Source of the DNA: an uncultured Flavobacteriaceae bacterium
Lineage (GTDB): Bacteria > Bacteroidota > Bacteroidia > Flavobacteriales > Flavobacteriaceae
DNA: 64,000 bases
Assembly (NCBI GenBank): GCA_947486785.1
Contig: CANKUU010000004.1
Coordinates: forward strand, 141,499 to 205,498
Direction: 5' to 3'
Positions 35,946 through 44,702 of this stretch are shown one piece after another. The notes beneath the pieces were generated by a model. It ran no database searches. It saw nothing but the letters and a program-made list of their open reading frames with translations, and was not told where the DNA came from. A program made the position numbers and the translations under genes. Within the stretch, counting starts at the first letter, position 1, and the number at the start of each line of letters is the position of its first letter.

Positions 35946-36794
35946 TTATTTAGTTAATGTAGTATTCGCATCTACATTTGTATATTTTTCTAATTCTTTA
36001 TTAATTTTTTCAAGTAATATATCTGCCTTACTTAAATATGTGGTTTCAGGATAATTTTTTAAAAGAACTTGATAAGCTTGTTTCGCGGCTTCAAGTCGGG
36101 GCTTTTTAAGAGACTCATAGCTATTCATTGCCAAATTCGTCATAGCAGCTACCTTCAAATAAAATGCTTCTTCTCTATAAATCGAACCAGGAAAATCTGA
36201 TGTGAAATTATTTAACGATGCAACCGCTGATCGTAACACGTCATAATTAAACTGACCTATTTTATTAAACTGTTTTGCTATTTCAAACGCTTTTCGTTCC
36301 TTTTTTGTTGTAAGGTCTTTTGCCATTTCATTTGCAGCAGCAAAAAATTCTGAATCTGGATAAAGATTAATAAAGCCCTGAAGCTTAGCCAAAGCCTTAT
36401 CGGTATCTGTTTGGTCAAGTGAATAATTTGGAGAAAGCATATAATAACTTTTTGCTCCGTAAAAAGAGGCTTCAATCACCTTATCACTTTTTGGATAAGA
36501 TTTAATAAAGCGTTCAAATTGATACCCGGCCGTGCTGTAATTTTGTTTTTGAAAATAACTATTTGCCAAGAAAAACATTACACGCTCACCTTGAGGTTTA
36601 CCTACATATTTTGGGGCAATTTGCTCGAACAAACGCAGCGCTCGTTTGAAGTCTTTTTCCTCATAAAATTTTTGAGCTAAATTATACTTTTCCTTTACAT
36701 CCTCGTTTTTGAGTACCTTTTGATATTCACTACAAGAATCGAGCACTAAAGCCAAAAATAAAAAAGGGATAAACTGTTTGATTTTAAAAAACAT
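35946..36794 (-). CDS. bamD: Outer membrane protein assembly factor BamD
   Basis: 282 residues. A lipoprotein signal ends in LVLDSCSEYQ (Cys near residue 21), followed by TPR-like helical repeats (YNLAQKFYEEKDFKRALRLF, ERVMFFLANSYFQKQNYSTA, PKSDKVIEASFYGAKSYYML). BamD is an essential part of the BAM complex that inserts outer-membrane barrels. It is the first gene of the bamD-rpoZ-coaBC-porD run. A TAATTTTG promoter box lies 4 nt before the ATG. Confidence 0.92.
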   Translation of the reverse strand: MFFKIKQFIPFLFLALVLDSCSEYQKVLKNEDVKEKYNLAQKFYEEKDFKRALRLFEQIAPKYVGKPQGERVMFFLANSYFQKQNYSTAGYQFERFIKSYPKSDKVIEASFYGAKSYYMLSPNYSLDQTDTDKALAKLQGFINLYPDSEFFAAANEMAKDLTTKKERKAFEIAKQFNKIGQFNYDVLRSAVASLNNFTSDFPGSIYREEAFYLKVAAMTNLAMNSYESLKKPRLEAAKQAYQVLLKNYPETTYLSKADILLEKINKELEKYTNVDANTTLTK

Positions 36795-36798
36795 CTTG

Positions 36799-36806
36799 CA
36801 AAATTA
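36799..36806 (-). promoter_or_regulatory. -7 box TAATTTTG four nt before the bamD ATG
   Basis: The minus strand reads TAATTTTG-CAAG-ATG. It fits TAnnTTTG and shows the same 4-nt gap to the start codon as smpB and rlmD, predicting a leaderless transcript for the bamD operon. No clear -33 TTTG. Confidence 0.45.
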
Positions 36807-37608
36807 ATGATTATCAATGGATATAAAAAACATTTTTAATGACGAAAATAGTTATGTAAATTTCTTTGAACAATTCTTTTGGGTAAGTTTTAACTCTTTA
36901 CAACAAAACTAATATAGGCTCAATTAACGTACAAGGTTAAAAAAACACCATTTTTAAGCTTTAGTGCTATGTTAATCCCCCTTCTATTTAGCACTTGCTA
37001 TACTTTTTAAGAAGTAAATCTACTTCAAATACTAACCCGTTTCCTTTAAAAAAAATGAACTATTAACATAATTTTGAAAGTCTTATACCTCTATTTATTT
37101 TTAACTTCAATTAAAACACCTATTTGTAACATAGATAATGCCTACTTTAAACAAATTGCATTCTTAAAATGGCAAACAAAATAGTTAATTTAAATCGTTA
37201 GATTATTGCCAAAAATCGGACAACAAGGCTTCGAAATTTGCCATTATTTATTTTACTCATGTTAAAATTTCTAAAGCGTTTTTAAATTTTAGTATGCTAT
37301 TAGCACAATAGAGTACCGAAGAAGGCTCGCTTCTACTTTTTTTGTTTAGCCAAACTAATTATATCACATAAATACCTCATCTAGTTCTAAGAGTAGCGTA
37401 TCCTAATTACAAAAAACTTAATGGATAAACTTATGCTAGAATAGGGTTTTAAATAAAATTGTAGCAAAGTGGTAAAATGATACCTTTTATTAGCACTTTA
37501 GAAACACTAAATGGTTATTAATCTAGGCATTACAACTGTAATCAGAATAGCTAAACTCGTTTTAAAAGCTTATCAATAACCAACCAAAACCCACCATCTC
37601 TTTGTTTA
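36807..37608. other. Gene-free stretch between bamD and DUF6913
   Basis: About 800 bp of AT-rich sequence with no open frame of note, no RNA gene and no clear repeat. As I recall, dapA commonly lies between these two genes in Flavobacteriaceae. Reading short pieces of the minus strand by eye I could not recognise dapA remnants, so the gene may have been deleted or moved and the gap filled by degraded sequence. Confidence 0.6.
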
Positions 37609-38142
37609 TTAGTCTATCTCATTCAAAATTTTTAAATATTTTTTTAATTCGTTTTTGAAGATTTTAAAGCCTGTTAAAGGTGTAACAAAAATTAAGTCAT
37701 TATACTTCGAATCAAGTTCATTAAAACCAACTCTAATTCTTGCTTTAGTCCGCACAGTCATTATTTCTAATAGTAGATTATCTTCGTTATAATAATTCAC
37801 CAACAGATCATATTCTCTGCTTAAAAACTCTTGCACATAGCTATTGTCAATTTCTCCTCTCCAACCCAAATCTCTATCCGAAAAAACTGGGGTTGCGTAC
37901 GGTGAATTTTTGTCATAATCGCTTTTGTATCCAATAACTTTTACCGCATTTGGTCGAAGATTAAACGCTTCTATAAACTCATAAAAAAGGGTGGCATTAT
38001 CAAACTTATCTAAATCTACTAAACAGGCAACAGCGCTTATTTTTGGTTCTCTAGAAAGTGGCGCTATTGGCTTTTGTAATTCAGTTTTTAAAAACTTAAG
38101 GGCTGATTTACGCTTAAACTTATCTTTAATTTTGTTAAACAT
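37609..38142 (-). CDS. DUF6913 family protein
   Basis: 177 residues from the ATG at 38142 (MFNKIKDKFKRKSALKFLKTEL). The frame runs back to a TTG at 38163, but ATG fits better and leaves the TATATTTG box upstream. The protein is soluble, without signal peptide. It contains AVACLVDLDKFDN, VIGYKSDYDK and DLLVNYYNEDNLLLEIMTVRTKARIRVGF (in parts), the pattern of DUF6913. Function unknown. It normally sits between dapA and the divergent 5'-nucleotidase pair; here only a decayed nucleotidase gene remains. Confidence 0.75.
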   Translation of the reverse strand: MFNKIKDKFKRKSALKFLKTELQKPIAPLSREPKISAVACLVDLDKFDNATLFYEFIEAFNLRPNAVKVIGYKSDYDKNSPYATPVFSDRDLGWRGEIDNSYVQEFLSREYDLLVNYYNEDNLLLEIMTVRTKARIRVGFNELDSKYNDLIFVTPLTGFKIFKNELKKYLKILNEID

Positions 38143-38160
38143 GTATTTTTTACCTTTAAA

Positions 38161-38168
38161 CAAATATA
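38161..38168 (-). promoter_or_regulatory. -7 box TATATTTG upstream of the DUF6913 gene
   Basis: The minus strand reads TATATTTG, matching TAnnTTTG, ending 18 nt before the ATG at 38142. It overlaps the TTG at 38163 that opens the longer frame. Confidence 0.35.
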
Positions 38169-38211
38169 AAGAATATCAAGGCATATAATAACTGTAAGAT
38201 ACATAAGGATT

Positions 38212-38802
38212 ATGATTTTAAAAATAAAACCGGTTATAATACTAGCAATAATTGTTACACTTTTCGGATGCCAAGAGAAACTAGCGTCCAAAAAAATAAA
38301 ATGAATTTAAATTAGCCTTGCTAGTACTTTTAGGTAAATTGAGGGTATAAATTCATTTATAAAACTTTTTTGCAAACCATTAAATAAAGTGCTAGAAAGC
38401 ACACTATTCTATGCGCCAAAAACGATAAATTAACCAGATGGGAAATACAATTTATTTGCAAGTAATTGGCTTGCTGATATTGTTTTGTCAGAAGCAAGCC
38501 CAATATTTAAAAAGCATATTGGAAAAAATATTGATTTTGTACTATTAAACTATAGTGGAATTCGCTCGATTGTTACAAAAGAAAATTTTTCTACACGAAC
38601 GCTTTATAAAATTATGCCTCTTGAAAATTAATTAATAGTTGCCAAATTAACAGGAACTACTGTTTTTGATTTAGTGCATTTTTTAATTCAAAAAAAGAAG
38701 TCTCCCCCCTTTTTAATACTGCAAAATTGTATTGAATACAAAAAAATGAAAATAATTAGAGGGCAATGGCATAAGCTAACGTATGATAGCAAAATAAAAT
38801 AA
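38212..38802 (+). pseudogene. 5'-nucleotidase C-terminal-domain protein, decayed
   Basis: ATG at 38212 opens a lipoprotein signal (LAIIVTLFGCQEK) but stops after 30 codons. Further on, one frame reads PDGKYNLFASNWLADIV (from about 38434), then KNIDFVLLNYSGIRSIV and NFSTRTLYKIMPLEN, stop at about 38629, then LIVAKLTGTTVFDLVHFLIQ and on to TAA at 38802. Intact relatives have NxMADA, NIDFVLLNHGGIRA and ITxRTAYQIMPFENSLVV in the same order, the 5'-nucleotidase C-terminal domain. At least three in-frame stops break it (after SKKIK, before PDGK, and after PLEN). Intact homologues are secreted or lipid-anchored and work beside a separate metallophosphatase gene, which is absent here. Confidence 0.82.
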
Positions 38803-39169
38803 CAACATGTAAATAAATCACTCGTTTCTAACCGAGCACAAAGTCATCATCATACAAAATAAAAATGCTTAAATGCCACGTTTAATGGTACCCTAATGAT
38901 AGTAATATTTGAAATCAAAAAAAACAAGATGTGTTTTTCTACTTTTCAGGCTTAAAAAGGATAAACTTATGCCTACTTGATAACAATGCCTACCAATGCT
39001 CCATCAAATAAAAACTGAGTCAATACAGTTCATAAAATATCTTAAGTTGAGTCGAAAAACGAATATTTAACCTTAAATATAATTCCAAATCGCTTCGTAG
39101 AAAAAACCTAGTTCTACGATGTAAAAACCTCTACGTTTCGTATTTTCTTTTTTACGTATAAAATAACGA
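38803..39169. other. Intergenic stretch with a small hairpin
   Basis: No gene seen. TCGTAGAA (39095-39102) and TTCTACGA (39112-39119) form a perfect 8-bp stem with a 9-nt loop, about 50 nt beyond the stop of the minus-strand ThuA gene. It may be a 3'-end hairpin of that gene; the lack of a T-run makes it uncertain. Confidence 0.4.
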
Positions 39170-42100
39170 TTAGTTAAAGGTCGCGTTTACTAGTGCTATT
39201 GTTGCTGGATCTTTATCTTCTTCAACCGTCGCGAGAATAAAAATATCGTTCTTACCCTTGATTTTTTTCAGTAATGGGATCGCAATAACTTGACCTATCG
39301 AACCTTTAGATTGCGGGGACAAAGAACCATTACCTATAAGCTCTCCATTGGGCGAATTTAGTCGTACTTCAAAATTATATGCAACCTGAGGTGCTTCTTT
39401 CCACCCAGCTGCTAATGTAATAGTATTTATGGTCGTTAGGTCAATCGCATCAAGTTCAAACCAACCTCGAGTGCTTTGTAATAGTAGCAAATCTCTTCCG
39501 TCATAGGTGACAGGTGACATACCATCTGTTTTTGTTTGTTTTGAAAAATTTACAATATTGCTTGCAAGGGTAATCGAGGTAGAACCCGTTAACGGAATGG
39601 TTCCCTCAGCACCATTATCTGTGTAGCTTGCCGTTAAAACCATTATTTTATTAGGCGAATCTGCTGCTACATTAATCACTCCTTTTGTCGGTAATGAGGG
39701 TTTTATATTACCGTTTCCATTCAAAGACATAATGTAAGATACGATTTGCCTTGTTTCATCTGGTGTTATATTAGGATGTGCCGCCATCATCACTTCTCCC
39801 CAAACGCCACTACCTCCAACTTTAATTTTATTCTGAAGATAACTCATCGCATTTTTGTCATCTTTATATTTCTTTGCTATGGCCATGTAGTTTGGACCTA
39901 TAGAAGCTTCGGACTCTTTATGACAGGCTTTGCAATCCATTGCTTGGGTTAGTGCTTTTCCTGTGATAGCTTCGGATACTTGTTGATGCCCTAAAGACAT
40001 AGTAACCTTATCTAATCCCTCTAAATAATCGACAGAAACAAAAACATTATTTAAGTCAATACTGGTAGTTTCTTCATCTGATACAGATACCTCATACTTT
40101 ACCTCTTGCCCGGGCATGTAAAAAGATGTGTTGCCTCCAACCAAATCCACAGTCACCTTAGGCCTAGAATTACCTGCAATTATAGTTTCAACATTACTCT
40201 TTGCAGTTTCTCCTTTTTCATCTTTTACCGATACCACTATTTTATAATCCCCGGGTGTTGTATAGGTATAGCTGATTTCTGGCTCAGTTGTTTCTTTTGT
40301 TTCTCCGTTGCCAAAATCCCAAACGTAACGCATCGGATCTTTCTCACGATCAATTGCCTCTACCTGTGCCTTGATGGCTAATGGAAGTTTCCCCGAAGTA
40401 TGATCAACTTGAAAGCTTTCTATTACAGGAGGGCGATTTCCACCATTAAAATCAACAAAACTCAACGCTGCATTCTTGTTTGCAGAAAACCAACCACTAC
40501 CATACTCTAATAAGTATAATCTACCATCGGGCGACATTTCCATATCTATTAAATTATTAACCTTAATATCAGAAGCGAAAGGTTCCATTTTATTAAAGCT
40601 ACCATCTTCAAAAAGGTGTATTGCCCTCATCCAACCCCTCATCCAATCATAGATAATTACCTTACCATCATAATAGCTTGGCAATCCACCACCATTAGGG
40701 TACTGATCAGAGTAATAGGTTGGCCCCGCCATAGCATTTCGACCACCACTACCTACTTGAGGAAAATCTGAGGTTTCTGCATACGGATAAAACACATAGG
40801 CAGGCTGGGCTGGAGGCAGCTCTTTTAAACCTGTATTATTTTTAGAATTGTTAATCGGTTTTTTAGGGTCGAAGGCTGTACCACTTTCACCCGTTGCGTA
40901 ATTGTATGCAACATAAGGTTTATTATCTGCAATAAAAAAAGGCCATCCAAAATTACCCGCTTCACGAGCTTGATTCATTTCATCATAGCCTCTTGGTCCA
41001 CGTGTTTCGATTTGATCATTTTGTGCATCAGGACCAACATCACCCCAATACACATAGCCCTTCTTAGAATCTACAGAAATACGATACGGATTTCGATGCC
41101 CCATGGTATATATTTCGGGGCGGGTTTTAGCGGTACCCACAGGAAATAAATTTCCCTCAGGAATTTCATAACTACCATCTTCATTAATTCGGATGCGAAG
41201 TATTTTTCCGCGTAGATCATTTGTGTTGCCTGAAGATCTACTTGCATCATACTGCTCTTTCCCTGGCAAATCATTCAAAGGAGCAAAACCATTATTTACA
41301 TATTTAGCGGTTTTATCATCGAAAGGGGTAGAATTATCTCCTGTAGAAAGGTAAAGCAGTCCATCACCACCAAACGCAATAGATCCGCCTGTATGACAAC
41401 AAATTTCTCTTTGCGAATTTACATCCAAAATCTGTTGCTCAGAAGCCATATCAAAATTACCGTCAAAATACTTAAAGCGCGATAAACGATTTACTTCTTT
41501 TTCACCTGTAGGGGCATAAAATACATAAATCCAATGATTAGAGTTATAATTTGGATCTTTTTGAATTCCCATTAAGCCCTCCTCTGCATTTACCCCGGGT
41601 GTATTTAAGGTTTTATGATAAACAGATAATTTTGCAACCTCTGAAATTTCTTTAGTGTCTGCATTATACCTTAAAATTTCGCCTCTTCGCTGTCCAATTA
41701 AAACATCATTATTTGGTAGAATTGTCATTTCTGTTGGCTCAAAAAAGACTCCTTCTTTTAACACAATTTTCGAAAACCGATCTGAGTCGGGTGGTATCTG
41801 TGAGGTAGCCTTAGAATAATCTAAAATTAAATTATTGCCAATTGCAAATTGAATACCCCCTAACAAATGTTTTAAAAAAGCATCCTCTTTGTAACTGGCA
41901 TCGGTATGGCCTGCCCCAGTATAGAAGGCTCTACCCCCATCAAAATCATGATACCAGGCAATGGGATGCTCATCACCATTTTCTCCGCCCTGGTAGGTTG
42001 CTTCATCAACTGTTATTAAAACATTTACATTTTTATTTAGTTTTTTGTAATTATAAATTTCATCTGATCTATGCCATATTTTATTTTCAAAATGCTTGGT

Positions 42101-42565
42101 GGCGGCAAAACTAGCATCTTCAATTATAAAATCGGCCTCAGGTGTCCCTTGCGGATGGCTTAAAAACTGCGCTCCAACTAACTTGGTATACCATCCCCAA
42201 TCATATTCTGTATCTGCCGCTGCATGAACGCCTACAAAACCGCCCCCTGCTTGAATATATCGCTCAAAAGCGGCTTCCTCTTTATGATCTAGCACGTTAT
42301 TGGTTGTATTTAAAAAAATAACCGCTGAATACTGTTTTAGATTATCCTCGTTAAAAAGAGCTGCGTTTTTTGTGGTATCTACCTTAAAACCATTTTCTAA
42401 ACCAAGTTTTTGAATAGCTTCTATGCCCTTTGGTATAGACGCATGATTAAACCCCATTGTTTTTGAGAACACTAAAACTTTAGGCGTACCATCTCTTTTA
42501 TTGTCTGAGCAGCTTGTTAATGAACATAAAAAGCTAAATACAAATACAAACAGTACATTCTTCAT
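39170..42565 (-). CDS. Lipoprotein fusing ThuA, sugar dehydrogenase, PKD, cytochrome c and a C-terminal carbohydrate-binding-like domain
   Basis: 1131 residues. Lipoprotein signal (LCSLTSCSDN, Cys near 19); ThuA-like trefoil domain (about 29-245, KVLVFSKTMGFNHASIP, GGGFVGVHAAADTEYDW); glucose/sorbosone dehydrogenase propeller (about 260-690, QRRGEILRY, GHRNPYRISVD, GNFGWPF); PKD domain (about 712-790, YVWDFGNGE); mono-haem cytochrome c with CKACH near residue 877; and a C-terminal beta domain (about 970-1131) resembling CBM6-type modules (RGWFELDAIDLTTI, VRLNSPNGELIG). Such proteins are common in marine flavobacteria and probably oxidise sugars at the cell surface with electrons passed to the haem; the substrate is not known. 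No neighbours share its strand closely, so it is probably monocistronic. Confidence 0.88.
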   Translation of the reverse strand: MKNVLFVFVFSFLCSLTSCSDNKRDGTPKVLVFSKTMGFNHASIPKGIEAIQKLGLENGFKVDTTKNAALFNEDNLKQYSAVIFLNTTNNVLDHKEEAAFERYIQAGGGFVGVHAAADTEYDWGWYTKLVGAQFLSHPQGTPEADFIIEDASFAATKHFENKIWHRSDEIYNYKKLNKNVNVLITVDEATYQGGENGDEHPIAWYHDFDGGRAFYTGAGHTDASYKEDAFLKHLLGGIQFAIGNNLILDYSKATSQIPPDSDRFSKIVLKEGVFFEPTEMTILPNNDVLIGQRRGEILRYNADTKEISEVAKLSVYHKTLNTPGVNAEEGLMGIQKDPNYNSNHWIYVFYAPTGEKEVNRLSRFKYFDGNFDMASEQQILDVNSQREICCHTGGSIAFGGDGLLYLSTGDNSTPFDDKTAKYVNNGFAPLNDLPGKEQYDASRSSGNTNDLRGKILRIRINEDGSYEIPEGNLFPVGTAKTRPEIYTMGHRNPYRISVDSKKGYVYWGDVGPDAQNDQIETRGPRGYDEMNQAREAGNFGWPFFIADNKPYVAYNYATGESGTAFDPKKPINNSKNNTGLKELPPAQPAYVFYPYAETSDFPQVGSGGRNAMAGPTYYSDQYPNGGGLPSYYDGKVIIYDWMRGWMRAIHLFEDGSFNKMEPFASDIKVNNLIDMEMSPDGRLYLLEYGSGWFSANKNAALSFVDFNGGNRPPVIESFQVDHTSGKLPLAIKAQVEAIDREKDPMRYVWDFGNGETKETTEPEISYTYTTPGDYKIVVSVKDEKGETAKSNVETIIAGNSRPKVTVDLVGGNTSFYMPGQEVKYEVSVSDEETTSIDLNNVFVSVDYLEGLDKVTMSLGHQQVSEAITGKALTQAMDCKACHKESEASIGPNYMAIAKKYKDDKNAMSYLQNKIKVGGSGVWGEVMMAAHPNITPDETRQIVSYIMSLNGNGNIKPSLPTKGVINVAADSPNKIMVLTASYTDNGAEGTIPLTGSTSITLASNIVNFSKQTKTDGMSPVTYDGRDLLLLQSTRGWFELDAIDLTTINTITLAAGWKEAPQVAYNFEVRLNSPNGELIGNGSLSPQSKGSIGQVIAIPLLKKIKGKNDIFILATVEEDKDPATIALVNATFN

Positions 42566-42740
42566 AAAATTTGATTTTTAAAATTATTATCGAAAAGATA
42601 TTAAGCTTTGGATAAAAGTAGATGGTTTTCAACGTGTTTGTATAAACTTAGTAAGGGAATTGTATGCTATTAGTTTCACTTTAAAAACTTCTTTGCAAGT
42701 ACAAAACAGCTTTTGGTTTGGGCTTTCAACCCTTATTAAG

Positions 42741-42768
42741 TTTATACCGTGTTGGCGGTAGTTATTTT
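42741..42768 (-). repeat. 3' bracket repeat overlapping the end of the 42742-43305 gene
   Basis: On the gene strand, AACTACCGCCAACACGGTAT and the next two bases contain the stop codon TAA. TACCGCCAA is the reverse complement of TTGGCGGTA in the repeat before the same gene (43377-43402). A similar sequence with TATTGCCAA follows the orphan gene at 62688-63860. Confidence 0.65.
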
Positions 42769-43305
42769 GGCAAATCTATTCGGGTCTTCTTTTTCTTTTC
42801 TAATTCTTTCCTTTTCGATTTCTAATCGTTTCTTTTCTTCATAACTAATCTCACTTTGAGTTTCTATCTTTTTTTCGTTCATTATAGAATTTGATTTTCT
42901 ATTGGATGTCTTTTGAGGTTTCGATACAGGTGTTTTTTTTAAGAAAGGAATAACTATAAATACTAGTAATATGATTGAAGAAATAATTCCAAATAACATT
43001 GAATTTTGAAATAAAATTATTATTCCTAGTATGGAAAAAATTACTCCCCAATACTGCATAGGAATCCAAAAAAGAGTATGGTTATTTCTAATTTTTAGCC
43101 TTTGACCTGATTTTTCATCAATTACTATTCGTTCATTTTGTAAGTTCCATTTTTTTCCAAAAAACCAACTGAAAATTCCAGTGACAAAAAAGGCTATGAC
43201 AGATCCATAATCTGAATACTCATCTGGCAATACTGAAACACATAAAAAAAGTGTTACTACTAAAACAATTATTGATAGAAAACCTCTACCCGACCATACA
43301 ATCAT
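42742..43305 (-). CDS. Small membrane protein of unknown function
   Basis: 187 residues. Two hydrophobic segments near the N-terminus (about 7-27 and 35-50, SIIVLVVTLFLCVSV and VIAFFVTGIFSWFFG) and two more in the middle (about 85-100 and 104-120, WGVIFSILGIIILF and IISSIILLVFIVIPF) suggest four membrane helices. A charged cytoplasmic tail rich in Lys, Glu and Arg follows (about 125-187), ending AKITTANTV. I recognise no family. The last codons and the stop lie inside a short repeat that is mirrored upstream of the gene, so the gene looks like the cargo of a small cassette-like unit. Confidence 0.7.
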   Translation of the reverse strand: MIVWSGRGFLSIIVLVVTLFLCVSVLPDEYSDYGSVIAFFVTGIFSWFFGKKWNLQNERIVIDEKSGQRLKIRNNHTLFWIPMQYWGVIFSILGIIILFQNSMLFGIISSIILLVFIVIPFLKKTPVSKPQKTSNRKSNSIMNEKKIETQSEISYEEKKRLEIEKERIRKEKEDPNRFAKITTANTV

Positions 43306-43819
43306 TTATTTTTATTTTAAGATAAGGCTTACTTCTGTTTTTAGTCTTTTTTCAGCTTGTTCAGACTTTTATTTCTGGACGGGTCATAATTACCGCCAAT
43401 AGATAAATATAAGTATTGATCCGTAAATAAAGCTAAACATTAAGCTTAAATCTTAATTTTAATTGCTGTACATATATATTCCTCTGCTTAAAAACAGAAG
43501 TTTTCTTCTTTGTTATAAACAACACTATTTTGATAGGTGTGGCTTCTGAAAAATAAATAAAAAGACCTAAAACCTAAACCAATTATTTAAATCGTTAATT
43601 ATTAAACGAAAGAACGGGTAAAAAAGAAACTGTAAAAGATGCTTTTGGCTGCAAATACATGATGGCGTTAAAACATTGAGGCTTACAACTACGTTTTGCA
43701 ACTGCTTTTTTAAAAATAATTTTAAAGTAGTGCGTTGTTGTATTCTAAAAATTTGGGCGCTCAAAAAATTTAAAGTTTTTGTCATTTTCTCCTCCCATTT
43801 ACCCAAATCTATATTGTTA
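43306..43819. other. Intergenic region upstream of the membrane-protein cassette
   Basis: About 510 bp. It holds the 5' bracket repeat (43377-43402). Beyond that I see no gene; short open frames on both strands look like chance. Confidence 0.6.
43377..43402 (-). repeat. 5' bracket repeat upstream of the 42742-43305 gene
   Basis: On the gene strand it reads CTATTGGCGGTAATTATGAC, then CCGTCC. TTGGCGGTA is mirrored by TACCGCCAA at the gene's 3' end. The repeat before the orphan gene at 62688 is nearly the same (TTGGCAATAATTGACC). Confidence 0.65.
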
Positions 43820-43849
43820 TTTGATATAATTGAAAAACTATTATCTTTG
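43820..43849 (+). promoter_or_regulatory. Bacteroidetes promoter upstream of the CDP-alcohol phosphatidyltransferase gene
   Basis: TTTG (43820-43823) is followed after 18 nt by TATCTTTG (43842-43849), a full match to TTTG-N17-19-TAnnTTTG. The ATG at 43917 lies 67 nt downstream, leaving a leader of about 60 nt. This is one of the two clearest promoters in the window. Confidence 0.7.
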
Positions 43850-43916
43850 CATTGGTTTGTGAGGTGTACTAGGCGATCGTGTTTCCGATACTTGTTTTCC
43901 TCAAGATCGCTCCCCT

Positions 43917-44681
43917 ATGTCCAAATTACCCAAGGAAAATAGATTCTTGGACTTATCTGATTACGGAAGACCAGTAGCAGTTGTTATTGCAAATTCTCTT
44001 AAGAATACTTCCTTTACGCCTATACATGTAACCTTAGCATTTATAGCGTCGGGACTTATTGCCATAGCCTGTATGTTAAACCACTTTTATTGGGCTACCA
44101 CATTTTTTCTCATTTTAAAGTCGGTTTTAGATGCTGCTGACGGAGAGTTAGCTCGAGTTAAAAATACACCCTCGTATACGGGCAGATACCTTGATTCGGT
44201 CTCTGACATTATATTAAACCTTTTGATCTTAATAACTATTTGGTATATAACCGATGGTTACATTTTGTATACCATTTTAGCTTTCTTTGGTATTCAACTT
44301 CAAGGGACTTTGTATAATTACTATTATGTAATCCTTAGAAATAATCACCAAGGCGATACCACTAGTCGTATTTTTGAAAATGAAACTCCAATCGCTTTAG
44401 AAGGAGAAAATCAAAAAAATGTCAATATTCTTTTTAGGCTGTATAAAATATTTTACGGGGTTTTTGATAAAATCATTTACCATTTAGATCGAAAAGCTGT
44501 TACCGCCAAAAACTTTCCTAATTGGTTTATGACAGCGGTTTCTACTTTTGGACTAGGATTTCAATTATTGATTATTGGTCTAATGCTAGCATTAAACTTA
44601 AAGCTCTATATTATTCCTTTTTTTATAGGGTATACCTCCTTAATTTTTGTGTTTATTGTAATTAGGAAATGGATTAACTAG
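43917..44681 (+). CDS. CDP-alcohol phosphatidyltransferase family membrane enzyme
   Basis: 254 residues with about six membrane helices. It carries the full catalytic signature D-x2-DG-x2-AR-x8-G-x3-D-x3-D: DAADGELARVKNTPSYTG then RYLDSVSD (about residues 72-97). Family members join a CDP-alcohol to an alcohol such as inositol phosphate or glycerol phosphate to make phospholipids or lipid headgroups at the inner membrane. The alcohol cannot be told from sequence. It is followed after 21 bp by an amidohydrolase gene on the same strand. Confidence 0.88.
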   Translation: MSKLPKENRFLDLSDYGRPVAVVIANSLKNTSFTPIHVTLAFIASGLIAIACMLNHFYWATTFFLILKSVLDAADGELARVKNTPSYTGRYLDSVSDIILNLLILITIWYITDGYILYTILAFFGIQLQGTLYNYYYVILRNNHQGDTTSRIFENETPIALEGENQKNVNILFRLYKIFYGVFDKIIYHLDRKAVTAKNFPNWFMTAVSTFGLGFQLLIIGLMLALNLKLYIIPFFIGYTSLIFVFIVIRKWIN

Positions 44682-44702
44682 TAATTTTATTTAAATTGCG
44701 AA

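Noticed and set aside
43567..43942. Open frames of 79 and 88 codons on both strands before the CDP-alcohol phosphatidyltransferase gene
   Set aside because: They overlap each other and the promoter at 43820-43849, and have no family likeness.
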